Positions 8,240 to 16,982 of a stretch of DNA of 64,000 bases are shown here, piece after piece. Both the position numbers and the translations under genes were made by a program. Each line of letters starts with the position of its first letter. Position 1 is the stretch's first letter. The notes under the pieces were generated by a model, which saw only the letters and a list, made by a program, of their open reading frames with translations, had not been told where the DNA came from and did not search any database. This DNA comes from an uncultured Opitutales bacterium (GTDB lineage: Bacteria; Verrucomicrobiota; Verrucomicrobiia; Opitutales; Intestinicryptomonadaceae), in contig CALXNZ010000001.1 in the NCBI GenBank assembly GCA_944389885.1, positions 62,001 through 126,000 of the forward strand, read 5' to 3'.

Positions 8240-9805
8240 ATGCCATTCTTCAAATGCGACGACATTCAAGCGTGGACGGGCGGCACATGGAGCGGACTCG
8301 ATCCCCAAAAAAAACCAGAGATAAGGGGTTTTTCTAACGACAGCCGAAATATTGAAAAAGATTTCGCCTTCGTGGCATTAAAAGGAGAACGCGACGGGGC
8401 GGACTTCGCATCGGACGCCGTTTCAAACGGAGCCACCGCCGTCATAGCCGACAGGCCCTTGGAGGTTAATGCGCCTGTGCTCGTGGTTGAAGACCCTCTA
8501 AAAGCGCTGCAAAAAATAGCAAAAATGCACAGGTTGCGCTTTGAAAATCCCGTTGTCGGAATTACCGGCTCGTGCGGGAAGACTTCGACAAAAGAATTCT
8601 TAGCAAAGCTGATGTCGTGGCGCAATCCGCTCGCCACCGAAAAGAACTACAACAATTCAATAGGGGTCCCTCTGACCTTGACGCGCATAGACATGCGCCA
8701 AAACCAGCTCGCAATAATAGAGGCCGGAGTATCCGGCCCGGGGCAAATGGGCGAACTCGCGGAGATGATTGAACCGGACATAAGCATCGTCACAAGCGTG
8801 GGCGTAGCCCATATGGAAAAATTCGGGGAAATCGGAAATGTCGCAAAGGAAAAATCCATTCTCCCCGCCTCAAACGTTAACGGCTGGTGCGTCATGCACC
8901 ACAATCTCCTCAGCTGGAAATCGTTTGACGAACTGAAGTGTAAAAAAGTAATTCTGGCGCCCGAAAACGCTCCGGATATAAAAGCCGACATAGTGTTCAG
9001 ATACGCCTTGATAGATTTGCCCGACTGCATTGGACTCGATATGTCTGTCGAAGACGGCAACGAATACTACTTTGAAGTTCCGCACATGTCGCGGGGCATG
9101 ATAGACAACACGCTGCTCTCTGTGGCAACTGCCCTTATGTTGGGGGCCAAGGAGGAACAAGTTGCGGTAGTATTGAGAGGGTTAAAACCTTTGCCAATGC
9201 GGGGTTCAGTCGCAAAATTTGACGAGAATGCCTATTATATAGACTGCTACAATGCCTCGCCGGTGTCTATGCGCGACGCCCTTTCCCGTTTTGAAGAGCT
9301 TGTTCCCCAAGGCGTTTCCAAGCTCTATCTTCTCGGATCAATGTCCGAACTCGGGCTCGCCCGCCACCGCCACCACAAAGACATAGCCTCGCGCATAACA
9401 TACGCGGAAGGATACATGGCGATACTGGTCGGAGAAAGCGCAAACATATACAAAGACGGACTTATCGAGGCTGGCTGGCCGGAAGACAGCATAGAAATTC
9501 TCGACGATTACGAAAAGATAAAGTCCAAGCTCGATTCTTTTAAAGGGTGGATATTCGTAAAGGGGAGCCGCGCATGGGCGCTTGAAAAGTCATTGCCGCA
9601 ACATGTAATAGACAAGATAGAATCGGAATCCGCCGAAGACGAAGGCGACAGCGTCTCGGAGCCGGAAGAGATTCCCGAACAAGAGCCCCAGACCCCGGAT
9701 GCCGAAGACGATGAAGACGACGACAGTTTCGACAATTCAGAAGATCTCAGTGACGAGGACGACATTTCCGAAAATGACGACGAGGACGAGAGGGAGGGTA
9801 TATAA
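8240..9805 (+). CDS. murF: UDP-MurNAc-tripeptide:D-Ala-D-Ala ligase MurF with acidic C-terminal tail
   Basis: 521 residues. The Mur ligase core is normal: GITGSCGKTSTKE (P-loop), the TEKNYNNSIGVP segment, and a C-terminal domain with DCYNASPVSMRDAL and GSMSELG. It adds D-Ala-D-Ala to the UDP-MurNAc-tripeptide. The last 61 residues (461-521, bases 9620-9802) are not part of a usual MurF: 33 of 61 are Asp or Glu and only one is Arg, with Ser, Pro and Asn making up most of the rest, so it is almost surely disordered. It lies 16 bases after murE and 3 bases before mraY. Confidence 0.93.
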   Translation: MPFFKCDDIQAWTGGTWSGLDPQKKPEIRGFSNDSRNIEKDFAFVALKGERDGADFASDAVSNGATAVIADRPLEVNAPVLVVEDPLKALQKIAKMHRLRFENPVVGITGSCGKTSTKEFLAKLMSWRNPLATEKNYNNSIGVPLTLTRIDMRQNQLAIIEAGVSGPGQMGELAEMIEPDISIVTSVGVAHMEKFGEIGNVAKEKSILPASNVNGWCVMHHNLLSWKSFDELKCKKVILAPENAPDIKADIVFRYALIDLPDCIGLDMSVEDGNEYYFEVPHMSRGMIDNTLLSVATALMLGAKEEQVAVVLRGLKPLPMRGSVAKFDENAYYIDCYNASPVSMRDALSRFEELVPQGVSKLYLLGSMSELGLARHRHHKDIASRITYAEGYMAILVGESANIYKDGLIEAGWPEDSIEILDDYEKIKSKLDSFKGWIFVKGSRAWALEKSLPQHVIDKIESESAEDEGDSVSEPEEIPEQEPQTPDAEDDEDDDSFDNSEDLSDEDDISENDDEDEREGI

Positions 9806-9808
9806 AAA

Positions 9809-10915
9809 ATGTTGTTCGATTTGGCAGATTTTGAGAGCGTCTGGGGGCCTTTGCGACTTTTCAGATATTTGTCATTTAGGTGCGTGCTCGCGGCGGGATT
9901 CGCATTTTGTTTTGGCATAGCGTTTGGGCCGCCATTCATAGCGCTATTGCGGCGCATAAAATTCGGCCAGAGTTTCAGGACGGAAAAAGAGGTTGGCAAA
10001 TTGGCGGAATTGCACAGCAAGAAGAAGGGAACCCCGACAATGGGGGGGCTTATTATCTTCTGCGGAGTCCTGTTATCTACACTCCTATTCGCGCGAATGA
10101 ACGCCATGGTTGTGGGGGCTATGTTTGTGTACACAGCCTTGACAGGCCTCGGGTTTGCGGACGATTATCTGAAAATTTTAAAGCATAACAGCAAAGGGGT
10201 CCCCGGAAAAGTAAAGCTGCTTGTCCAAGCGGCTGTTGTGGGAATTCTGCTGGCAATATTATTGTATTCAAAAGGGTACTCGATAGTAGTTCAAGAAATA
10301 TGGGTGCCTTTCCTAAAACATCCGCTGTTTGAAGAAGGAGTACTGCCCATATTCGCAATATGGATTATATTATACTTTGTCGTAGCCGGTTCGAGCAACG
10401 CGATAAATCTCACGGACGGCGTTGACGGCCTCGCGATAGGGTGCACGGTTTCAGTAGCCCTGGCGTATGCGGTATTCGCATATCTGGCCGGAAACTCAAT
10501 AGCCTGCGAATACCTGTTTATAAGGTATTTGCCGGGAGCCGGAGAACTGACGGTGGTATGCTGCGCCCTGCTTGGGGCATCGCTGGCATTCTTATGGTTC
10601 AACGCATATCCGGCGGAGGTAATCATGGGCGATACGGGTTCGCTCGCGCTCGGCGGGCTAATAGGCGCAATAGCTTTCATGGTGCAGCAGCCTTTTACGC
10701 TCATAATAGTCGGAGGCGTATTTGTAATGGAGGCGATGTCCGTAATATTGCAGGTCGGCTCATACAAGCTCACAAAAAAGAGAATTTTCCTGATGTCTCC
10801 CATACATCACCACTTTGAAATAAAAGGATGGGCAGAAACAAAAGTAGTAGCGCGATTCTGGATACTATCGCTCATTTTTGCACTCGCAGGATTGGCGACT
10901 CTTAAGCTCAGATAA
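9809..10915 (+). CDS. mraY: Phospho-N-acetylmuramoyl-pentapeptide transferase MraY
   Basis: 368 residues, polytopic (about ten hydrophobic helices). It has the family motifs KKGTPTMGG near residues 71-79, FADDYLK, NLTDGVDGLA and the C-terminal SPIHHHFE. The integral membrane enzyme transfers phospho-MurNAc-pentapeptide to undecaprenyl phosphate to form lipid I. The ATG follows the murF stop by 3 bases, and a GAGGG about 12 bases upstream, inside murF's acidic tail, can serve as the ribosome-binding site. Confidence 0.96.
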   Translation: MLFDLADFESVWGPLRLFRYLSFRCVLAAGFAFCFGIAFGPPFIALLRRIKFGQSFRTEKEVGKLAELHSKKKGTPTMGGLIIFCGVLLSTLLFARMNAMVVGAMFVYTALTGLGFADDYLKILKHNSKGVPGKVKLLVQAAVVGILLAILLYSKGYSIVVQEIWVPFLKHPLFEEGVLPIFAIWIILYFVVAGSSNAINLTDGVDGLAIGCTVSVALAYAVFAYLAGNSIACEYLFIRYLPGAGELTVVCCALLGASLAFLWFNAYPAEVIMGDTGSLALGGLIGAIAFMVQQPFTLIIVGGVFVMEAMSVILQVGSYKLTKKRIFLMSPIHHHFEIKGWAETKVVARFWILSLIFALAGLATLKLR

Positions 10916-10919
10916 ACCA

Positions 10920-12257
10920 ATGGATATAAATCCCGCAGAATCTTTAAGAACACTTTCGCAAGGAAAGCCCGCCGCCATATTTGGAACGGGGGTCAGCGGA
11001 ACATCTGCGGCTGCCCTACTTTTGGAATACGGCATAGAGTCTGTATTTTACGAGGAAAAAGACAGCAAAAACGCAGGGGGAAATGTCGGGGAATTTGACG
11101 AAACCGCCGCAAAAAAGCATTCTCTTGTCGTATATTCTCCGGCGTTTCGCCCCGACCACAAATGGTTAAAACAAGCTCAATCTGCCGGAATTGAAACCCT
11201 TTGCGAACCTGATTTGGCCGCCATGGCATGGAAAGGCAAGATTATCGCCATAACTGGAACGGACGGTAAGACCACGCTTACAAAGTTCGCGGCGCACGTC
11301 TTGCGGAAATATGGTTTCGACGCCGTCACGGCGGGAAACATAGGCACTCCCCTCTCCCGCCATTGCGCGGATTTTAAGAGGCTGAAACGCGACTCTTCGG
11401 AATCTGTGGCTGTTTGCGAATTAAGCTCGTTTCAATCATTCGGACTGCGCCGCTTAAAATGCGACGCCCTCGTTTGGACAAATTTCGACGCCGACCACAT
11501 GGACTGGCACAGATCTATGAAAGAGTATTTCAACGCGAAATACAATCTCGTAAAGCTGCTGTCCAACAAAATATTTATAACCGATAAAACCGTTGCTTTA
11601 GCGGCAGAAAAGTACGCCGACCCCCTGCCCTCCTATGCAAAAATAATGGATTTCGACACTCCGGAATTTAAGACGCAAGCGTTGAACTCGCCGGAGCCTT
11701 TTAATTCGTCTATACAGTCGAAAAATTATGCAATGGCTTGCGAGCTTTGCCGCGCCTTTGCAGGAATATCCGAGAACCAAGTAAGGGCGGCGGCAGCCGA
11801 CTTTGAGCTTCCGCAATACAGATTCGGCACATTCATAAAAATCGGCGGAATAAAATTTTACAATGATTCAAAATCTACAAACGCCCACTCTGCTTCGGCG
11901 GCACTTAGGGAACTTTACGGGGCGCCAAATCTCATATGGATTGGAGGCGGAAAAGATAAGTTCTGCGACCTTACAGAGCTGTGCAACGAAGTGAGAAAAT
12001 GCGCAGTCGGAGCGGTACTCATAGGGCAGACCGCAAAAGCGCTCTCCTCAATGCTCTCAGGATTGCCGCTCGGCGCCCATGTGTGCGAAAACATGGAAGA
12101 TGCCGTAAAAAAAGCCTATGAGATGTGTCCCGAAAGGAGGGGAACCGTACTTTTCAGTCCGGCCTTCTCAAGTTTCGGAATGTTTTCGGGATACGTCGAG
12201 AGAGGAAAATCTTTTGAAAAAAATGTTTTGTGTTTGAAGAATTTAAAAGAATGTTAA
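10920..12257 (+). CDS. murD: UDP-N-acetylmuramoyl-L-alanine:D-glutamate ligase MurD
   Basis: 445 residues from the ATG four bases after the mraY stop; the frame is open further upstream but that would overlap mraY by about 40 bases. Motifs: GTGVSGTSAA in the N-domain, P-loop GTDGKTTLTKF near residue 117, ELSSFQ, the DH-M-W metal/carbamate region, and the late NDSKSTNAHSA. It adds D-Glu to UDP-MurNAc-L-Ala in the cytoplasm. The protein is of normal length and the C-terminal domain is complete. Confidence 0.94.
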   Translation: MDINPAESLRTLSQGKPAAIFGTGVSGTSAAALLLEYGIESVFYEEKDSKNAGGNVGEFDETAAKKHSLVVYSPAFRPDHKWLKQAQSAGIETLCEPDLAAMAWKGKIIAITGTDGKTTLTKFAAHVLRKYGFDAVTAGNIGTPLSRHCADFKRLKRDSSESVAVCELSSFQSFGLRRLKCDALVWTNFDADHMDWHRSMKEYFNAKYNLVKLLSNKIFITDKTVALAAEKYADPLPSYAKIMDFDTPEFKTQALNSPEPFNSSIQSKNYAMACELCRAFAGISENQVRAAAADFELPQYRFGTFIKIGGIKFYNDSKSTNAHSASAALRELYGAPNLIWIGGGKDKFCDLTELCNEVRKCAVGAVLIGQTAKALSSMLSGLPLGAHVCENMEDAVKKAYEMCPERRGTVLFSPAFSSFGMFSGYVERGKSFEKNVLCLKNLKEC

Positions 12258-12286
12258 TTATAGGGCAAGTAAAAGGGGATTAGTCT

Positions 12287-13495
12287 ATGAAAAAATCAGT
12301 GGCAATTACAACAGTACTGGCGCTTCATGTCGCGGTAATAAGCATGCTTCTCATACAGGCAGGCTGCAGCTCGGAACCCGCCGAACCCGCGGCTGTGACG
12401 GCAAAGACAAGCGTGGAAAACGTATCCGAAATCGAAGTCTCAGGAGACGTCAACGACGGCGTAAAAGACGATTTGGGAAAAGACGAAATGATACAGCCTC
12501 CGGAAGGGAGTCCGGCCTTGAGATCGGATCCAACGCGTCCGGCAGTCAACATTTCCGACGAAAAAGAACCCGAGACTGTCGTAAAGCCGGCAGACGTTCC
12601 AGAACCTGTTCCGCAGGTGGACGCCGCAGCCCAAAAGAAAGAAGTCATTTACGAAGTTAAAAAAGGCGACTCGCTTGGAAGGGTTGCAAAAAAACATAAA
12701 ATAACAGTTTCGGAACTTGCGGGCGCAAACGGCCTCAGCAATACGGCCACGCTGAAAATAGGACAAAAGCTTATGATTCCGGCATCGGTCCAAGTTCCCC
12801 CGCAAGAGAATAAAGAAGAAAGCATACAGCCCCCCGCTGCCACAACTTCGGCCGCAGATACTTCCGTCTATATCGTAAAGCGCGGAGATTCTCTTAGCAA
12901 AATAGCAAAAAAATACGGCACAACGGTCAAGAATCTGATGACGATAAATTCCCTGAAAAGCCACAACATAAAAATCGGACAGAAACTGAACGTTCCCAAT
13001 AAGCCCACAAGTGTCGTCAGCGCGGCGGAATCCGCTAAAAATGCGGCCGATGGAGAGATCGTACACATAGTAAAATCCGGCGAAACTCTCGGCGGAATCG
13101 CAATAAAATACGGCTCCACCGTAAGGGCTATTTCCGAGCGCAACAATATCTCCGACCCGCGCAAAATAATGGCGGGGCAGCGCCTTATAATTAAAGGGAA
13201 AGCCAAGGACTCCCAGCAAAGCAAGGACGCCGGCAAAATATCGGTTCCCCAGCAAATCCCGCAGCAAACTCAAGTAATTCCAAGCAAAACCCAGGCGGAA
13301 GCTCCATCTATAAAAATAAGCCCGGATTCTCCAAAAGTGCAGGCAGAAACTCCACAACAGGAAACCGGAACCAAGGTCGAGACCCCGGCACAAGAGCAAA
13401 AAGCAAATACAGTGTCGCCGGCTCCAACGGCCCCATCAGGCAATCAAAATAACGCTCCTGCCACAACGGAATCCTCCGACGTAATCGTGCTGTAA
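12287..13495 (+). CDS. LysM-repeat lipoprotein inserted in the dcw cluster
   Basis: 402 residues. A signal peptide ends at LIQAGC with Cys27, an imperfect lipobox (Gln at -3), so lipidation is likely but not certain. Three LysM modules follow at about residues 121-165, 194-237 and 258-303, each beginning with the typical hydrophobic-V-K-x-G-[DE]-[ST]-L. They are joined by Pro/Gln/Ala/Glu-rich, presumably disordered linkers, and the last 100 residues are a low-complexity Pro/Gln/Thr tail. No enzymatic domain is present. LysM modules bind GlcNAc-containing glycan, so a role as a peptidoglycan-binding septal factor is inferred from the position between murD and ftsW. Confidence 0.85.
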   Translation: MKKSVAITTVLALHVAVISMLLIQAGCSSEPAEPAAVTAKTSVENVSEIEVSGDVNDGVKDDLGKDEMIQPPEGSPALRSDPTRPAVNISDEKEPETVVKPADVPEPVPQVDAAAQKKEVIYEVKKGDSLGRVAKKHKITVSELAGANGLSNTATLKIGQKLMIPASVQVPPQENKEESIQPPAATTSAADTSVYIVKRGDSLSKIAKKYGTTVKNLMTINSLKSHNIKIGQKLNVPNKPTSVVSAAESAKNAADGEIVHIVKSGETLGGIAIKYGSTVRAISERNNISDPRKIMAGQRLIIKGKAKDSQQSKDAGKISVPQQIPQQTQVIPSKTQAEAPSIKISPDSPKVQAETPQQETGTKVETPAQEQKANTVSPAPTAPSGNQNNAPATTESSDVIVL

Positions 13496-13507
13496 ATATT
13501 TCATGAA

Positions 13508-14635
13508 ATGTCAAGCTCTCCGCTCGCAGAAAAGAGGCGCTTTTTTGGGACGTGGGTATTTTTGATATTGCCGGTAATATTTTTAAGCTCGCTTGGAATC
13601 CTCACTCTCATTAGTGCCGGAGCAAGCCGGACGGATCCCTACATACTCGCAAAAAAGCAAGCCTTATGGATGTCCATAGCGATGCTCGCGGCATTTGCAG
13701 CCGCGTTTGTCGATTTAAAGATGTTGCGCAAAATATCGATACCTCTTGCGGTAATAAGCGTAATAGCTCTGTTAATTGTCCTGCTTGCCGGCAAAGAGGT
13801 AAACGGCGCAAGGCGTTGGCTGGAAATAGGGCCTCTGGTAGTCCAGCCAAGCGACCTTGCAAAGTTTGCATTGATAATACTTCTATCCTCATACCTTTGT
13901 AAGAATCAAAGACAGATGGATTCTTTTTGGCGCGGCTTTATTTTTCCTTTCTGCATAGTGGGGATATTCTGCGTCCCAATAATATTGGAACCCGACTTCG
14001 GCACCACACTTCTCTGCGGAACGGTCGGATTAACATTAATACTGCTTGCCGGAGTCCGCCTGCGCTATTTGATTCCCGCGGCAACTGCGCTCGGAATCGC
14101 TTTTTGCATAGCTATCTATCTCAATCCAAACAGGTTTTATAGACTTGTAAGTTTTCTCGATCTCGAGGGAAATAAAAATGCAGGAACATACCAATTATAT
14201 CAAGCAATACTGGCCTTTGGTTCGGGGGGAATAGAAGGGGTCGGCATAGGCCAGGGCCGCCAGCAATACTCGTTCCTTCCGGAAGCCCATACGGATTTTA
14301 TTTTTGCGATTATAGGCGAGGAGCTCGGATTATTTGCAACGCTCGCGGTCACAATAATGTTTTTCACTCTTTTTGCAGTGACAATAAGATGCCTAAAGCG
14401 CGCGCCAAACATATTTGAGTTCTCGATTGCTATGGGGGCAATGCTGATGATAGTTCTACAAGCGCTCTTTAATATGTGCGTGGTGACAGGATTGATGCCG
14501 ACGAAAGGCATATCGCTACCTTTTTTAAGTTATGGGGGCTCTAATCTCGTGATGATGTTTGCCTTTACGGGACTCCTCGTGAACTGTGTAAGATCGTGGA
14601 ACAAGCCTTCTAAGATTAAAATAACAGAAATATGA
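13508..14635 (+). CDS. ftsW: Lipid II polymerase FtsW (SEDS family)
   Basis: 375 residues with about ten hydrophobic helices. SEDS hallmarks are present: NGARRWLEIG, VQPSDLAKFA, LEPDFGT (with the conserved Asp in the extracellular-loop region), YQ-x-x-AFGSGG, and the C-terminal LPFLSYGGSNL. It polymerises glycan at the septum together with FtsI. The gene starts 12 bases after the LysM gene and overlaps murG through ATGA. RodA is the alternative assignment, but the dcw position supports FtsW. Confidence 0.93.
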   Translation: MSSSPLAEKRRFFGTWVFLILPVIFLSSLGILTLISAGASRTDPYILAKKQALWMSIAMLAAFAAAFVDLKMLRKISIPLAVISVIALLIVLLAGKEVNGARRWLEIGPLVVQPSDLAKFALIILLSSYLCKNQRQMDSFWRGFIFPFCIVGIFCVPIILEPDFGTTLLCGTVGLTLILLAGVRLRYLIPAATALGIAFCIAIYLNPNRFYRLVSFLDLEGNKNAGTYQLYQAILAFGSGGIEGVGIGQGRQQYSFLPEAHTDFIFAIIGEELGLFATLAVTIMFFTLFAVTIRCLKRAPNIFEFSIAMGAMLMIVLQALFNMCVVTGLMPTKGISLPFLSYGGSNLVMMFAFTGLLVNCVRSWNKPSKIKITEI

Positions 14636-15726
14636 GTAAATTTATAATAATATGCGGTGGAACAGGCGGGCATCTCGTCCCCGGAATAGCTGTTGGCAAA
14701 GCCTTAATAAAGGCCGGGCATGAAGCGTCTTTTGTAATAAGCACAAAAAATGTGGATTCCGTCCTCGTAAAAAAATACGACGACCTCAAGGTAATTCGAG
14801 CGCCGGGTTGTCCATTTTCACTGAATCCCATAAAATTTTGCAAGTTCGCCGTTCAGCTTGTAAAAAGCGTACGCTTCGGAATAAAAAACCTCAAAGAGGG
14901 CGGATACGATCTCGTGTTGAGTTTCGGTGGATTTAATTCATTGGGATTCAGCATCGCCGCGGCAATGCTGAAAGTTCCGCTGGTAATACACGAAGCAAAC
15001 CGCAAAGCAGGCAAGGCGACACGCTTTCTCGGCCATTTTGCCAAACGCATATATGTCCCCTACGGCGTTCAAATTCAAAAATCCCATACGGAACATTTAA
15101 AATATGCCGGGTATCCTCTGCGCGACGAAATACGCAAACTGCCTCCATCGGCCTGCCGCGAGCTATTCGGATTTTCTCCGGACGCGCGGCTCCTTTTGGT
15201 TCTCGGGGGTTCGCAGGGAGCCGCGGCCCTGAACCAATGGGCCAACGACAACTTTCCCAATCTTGCAAAATGCAATATAGACGCCCTATGCGTGTGCGGT
15301 CCGGGAAAGCAGTCCTATCGCGATATGGAAGCCGAGGGAAGCGACGGAAATATCCATAAGATAAAATTCCTCGAATTCTGCGACAAAATGGGAGAGGCCA
15401 TGAGCGCCGCGAACGTGTGCCTTGCAAGGGCCGGAGCGGGCACAATAGCCGAGCTTGCCCGATGCAGGCTTCCGTCGGTAATAGTTCCCTACCCTTACGC
15501 CGCCGACAACCACCAACTTGAAAACGCGAAATGCTTTGAAAAGCAAGGCGGCTGCATAGTGGTTGAGCAACGCGACATCGGAACCGTCGAAAGAGAGGTT
15601 TTGGAACTTATGGATAATGAGCGCATACGCAAGACCATGCTGCGGAATCTTGAGAGGGTAGATGAGTTAAACGATATGTCGAAAATAGTGTCCGACCTTA
15701 CTTTGCTTGCAAGAAATGTAAAGTGA
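14632..15726 (+). CDS. murG: UDP-GlcNAc:lipid I N-acetylglucosaminyltransferase MurG
   Basis: 364 residues. It has the glycine-rich GGTGGHLVPG near residues 9-18, HEANRKAG, GGSQGAAALN in the second Rossmann domain, and RAGAGTIAEL followed by PYPYAADNHQ, which forms the UDP-GlcNAc pocket. A peripheral membrane enzyme, it converts lipid I to lipid II. It overlaps ftsW by ATGA and murC by GTGA. Confidence 0.96.
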   Translation: MSKFIIICGGTGGHLVPGIAVGKALIKAGHEASFVISTKNVDSVLVKKYDDLKVIRAPGCPFSLNPIKFCKFAVQLVKSVRFGIKNLKEGGYDLVLSFGGFNSLGFSIAAAMLKVPLVIHEANRKAGKATRFLGHFAKRIYVPYGVQIQKSHTEHLKYAGYPLRDEIRKLPPSACRELFGFSPDARLLLVLGGSQGAAALNQWANDNFPNLAKCNIDALCVCGPGKQSYRDMEAEGSDGNIHKIKFLEFCDKMGEAMSAANVCLARAGAGTIAELARCRLPSVIVPYPYAADNHQLENAKCFEKQGGCIVVEQRDIGTVEREVLELMDNERIRKTMLRNLERVDELNDMSKIVSDLTLLARNVK

Positions 15727-16982
15727 CAAATCTTATGCGCGGCAATATTTACATGGGAGGAATTTGCGGTATGGGAATGGCCCCTATGGCCGTTTTCATG
15801 AAACGCGACGGATATTCCGTCAGCGGATTCGACGATGTTCCAAATCCCAAAGTAAGGGAATGGCTCGAAAGCGAAAATATTGATATGGGAAAGCCGCACG
15901 CCGGAGAAAAATTCGACGACTTCGTGATTTCAACCGCGCTGTGCCGCAGACTGAAAGAGCTTGAAAAGCTCCTCCCTCCTCCAGTGAAAATAAGGCGCAG
16001 GGGAGAGGTTTGGGCCCAAATATGCGCAAAGCGCAGACTATGCGCGGTAGTGGGAAGCCACGGTAAAAGCACAGTAAGTTCCCTAATGGCGCACGCCGTT
16101 TTAAAACGCGGAATAAGTTGCGGATACCTCGTTGGGGCCATTCCGAATCTCTTCCCGATGTCGGGATACTGCAGCGAGGGAAACTTTCTGATTTCGGAAA
16201 TCGACGAAAGCGACGGAACAATAGAAATGTTTTCTCCTGAAGTTCTCGTAGCGCTAAACGCGGACCTCGACCACCACAATACATATGCCGACGAAGCCGA
16301 ATTGCGGAAAATGTTCGAGCGCCTATTTTCCAGAACGTCGCGCAAGGTTCTATATCCGGCTTCAGACCCTATGCTTGCGGATATAGCCTCGGGATTCGGC
16401 GAAAAATGCGTTCCCATAAAAACCTCCGGAGATTTCAACCTTTCAAATAGAGAAATGGCCGCCGCGGGATTGAGCCAACTATTCGGCTCTCGCTTCGGAT
16501 TGGAGGATTTCGAGGGATACGGCGGGCTTGAAAGAAGGCAGGAGACGCTTGCCGACTCCGGCAAGATTTTCGCCGTGGCGGACTATGCCCACCACCCGAC
16601 AGAAGTCGAATCATTTATAAAATATTTTGAATCCCGGCACGAGAGTCCGCGCGTAATATTTTTTCAGCCGCACAGATACTCGCGGACAAAAGCGTTCGCG
16701 GCCAGGTTTGCAAAAATATTGTCGAACGCCGCCGCTATGGGAGATGAAATCTATATTCTTCCCGTTTATGCGGCAAGCGAAGCCGCGGATTCAAGCGGCA
16801 CGTCAAAAGCGGTCGTTGAAGCTGCGCCAAAGGGCGCAATAAAAGATGCAAACGTTGAAGATATCCCGAATATAATAGAGAATTCATTGAATAAAAACAA
16901 AGGCAAGAAGCTCAATGCGGCTTTCATAGGGGCGGGAGATTTTTATTTTTCAGTAAAGAGTTTTATCAAAAATTATGAATAG
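15723..16982 (+). CDS. murC: UDP-N-acetylmuramate:L-alanine ligase MurC (compact, divergent)
   Basis: 419 residues from a GTG overlapping the murG stop; an ATG at 15735 would remove four residues. The usual N-terminal GIGGxGM is replaced by GGICGMGMAP, and the P-loop is GSHGKST instead of GTHGKTT, keeping the Lys. The ADYAHHPTE and FQPHRYSRT motifs are specific to MurC and argue against the related Mpl ligase. The protein is about 40 residues shorter than typical MurC, mostly in the central domain before GDFNLSN. No murB lies between it and ddl, as is common elsewhere. Confidence 0.88.
   Translation: MTNLMRGNIYMGGICGMGMAPMAVFMKRDGYSVSGFDDVPNPKVREWLESENIDMGKPHAGEKFDDFVISTALCRRLKELEKLLPPPVKIRRRGEVWAQICAKRRLCAVVGSHGKSTVSSLMAHAVLKRGISCGYLVGAIPNLFPMSGYCSEGNFLISEIDESDGTIEMFSPEVLVALNADLDHHNTYADEAELRKMFERLFSRTSRKVLYPASDPMLADIASGFGEKCVPIKTSGDFNLSNREMAAAGLSQLFGSRFGLEDFEGYGGLERRQETLADSGKIFAVADYAHHPTEVESFIKYFESRHESPRVIFFQPHRYSRTKAFAARFAKILSNAAAMGDEIYILPVYAASEAADSSGTSKAVVEAAPKGAIKDANVEDIPNIIENSLNKNKGKKLNAAFIGAGDFYFSVKSFIKNYE

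Noticed and set aside
12440-13399. A 319-codon open frame antisense to the LysM gene
   Set aside because: It is a mirror of a low-complexity Pro/Gln/Lys-rich gene; the translation is rich in Cys, Phe and Tyr with no family motif, and the sense gene has three clear LysM modules.
15749-16564. A 271-codon open frame antisense to murC
   Set aside because: The sense strand encodes a recognisable Mur ligase; the antisense product is Ser/Pro/Arg-rich and has no start context or motif.
15723-16982. Assignment of murC as Mpl (murein tripeptide recycling ligase)
   Set aside because: The GICG motif is suggestive, but the FQPHRYSRT and AHHPTE segments and the place between murG and ddl fit MurC better.
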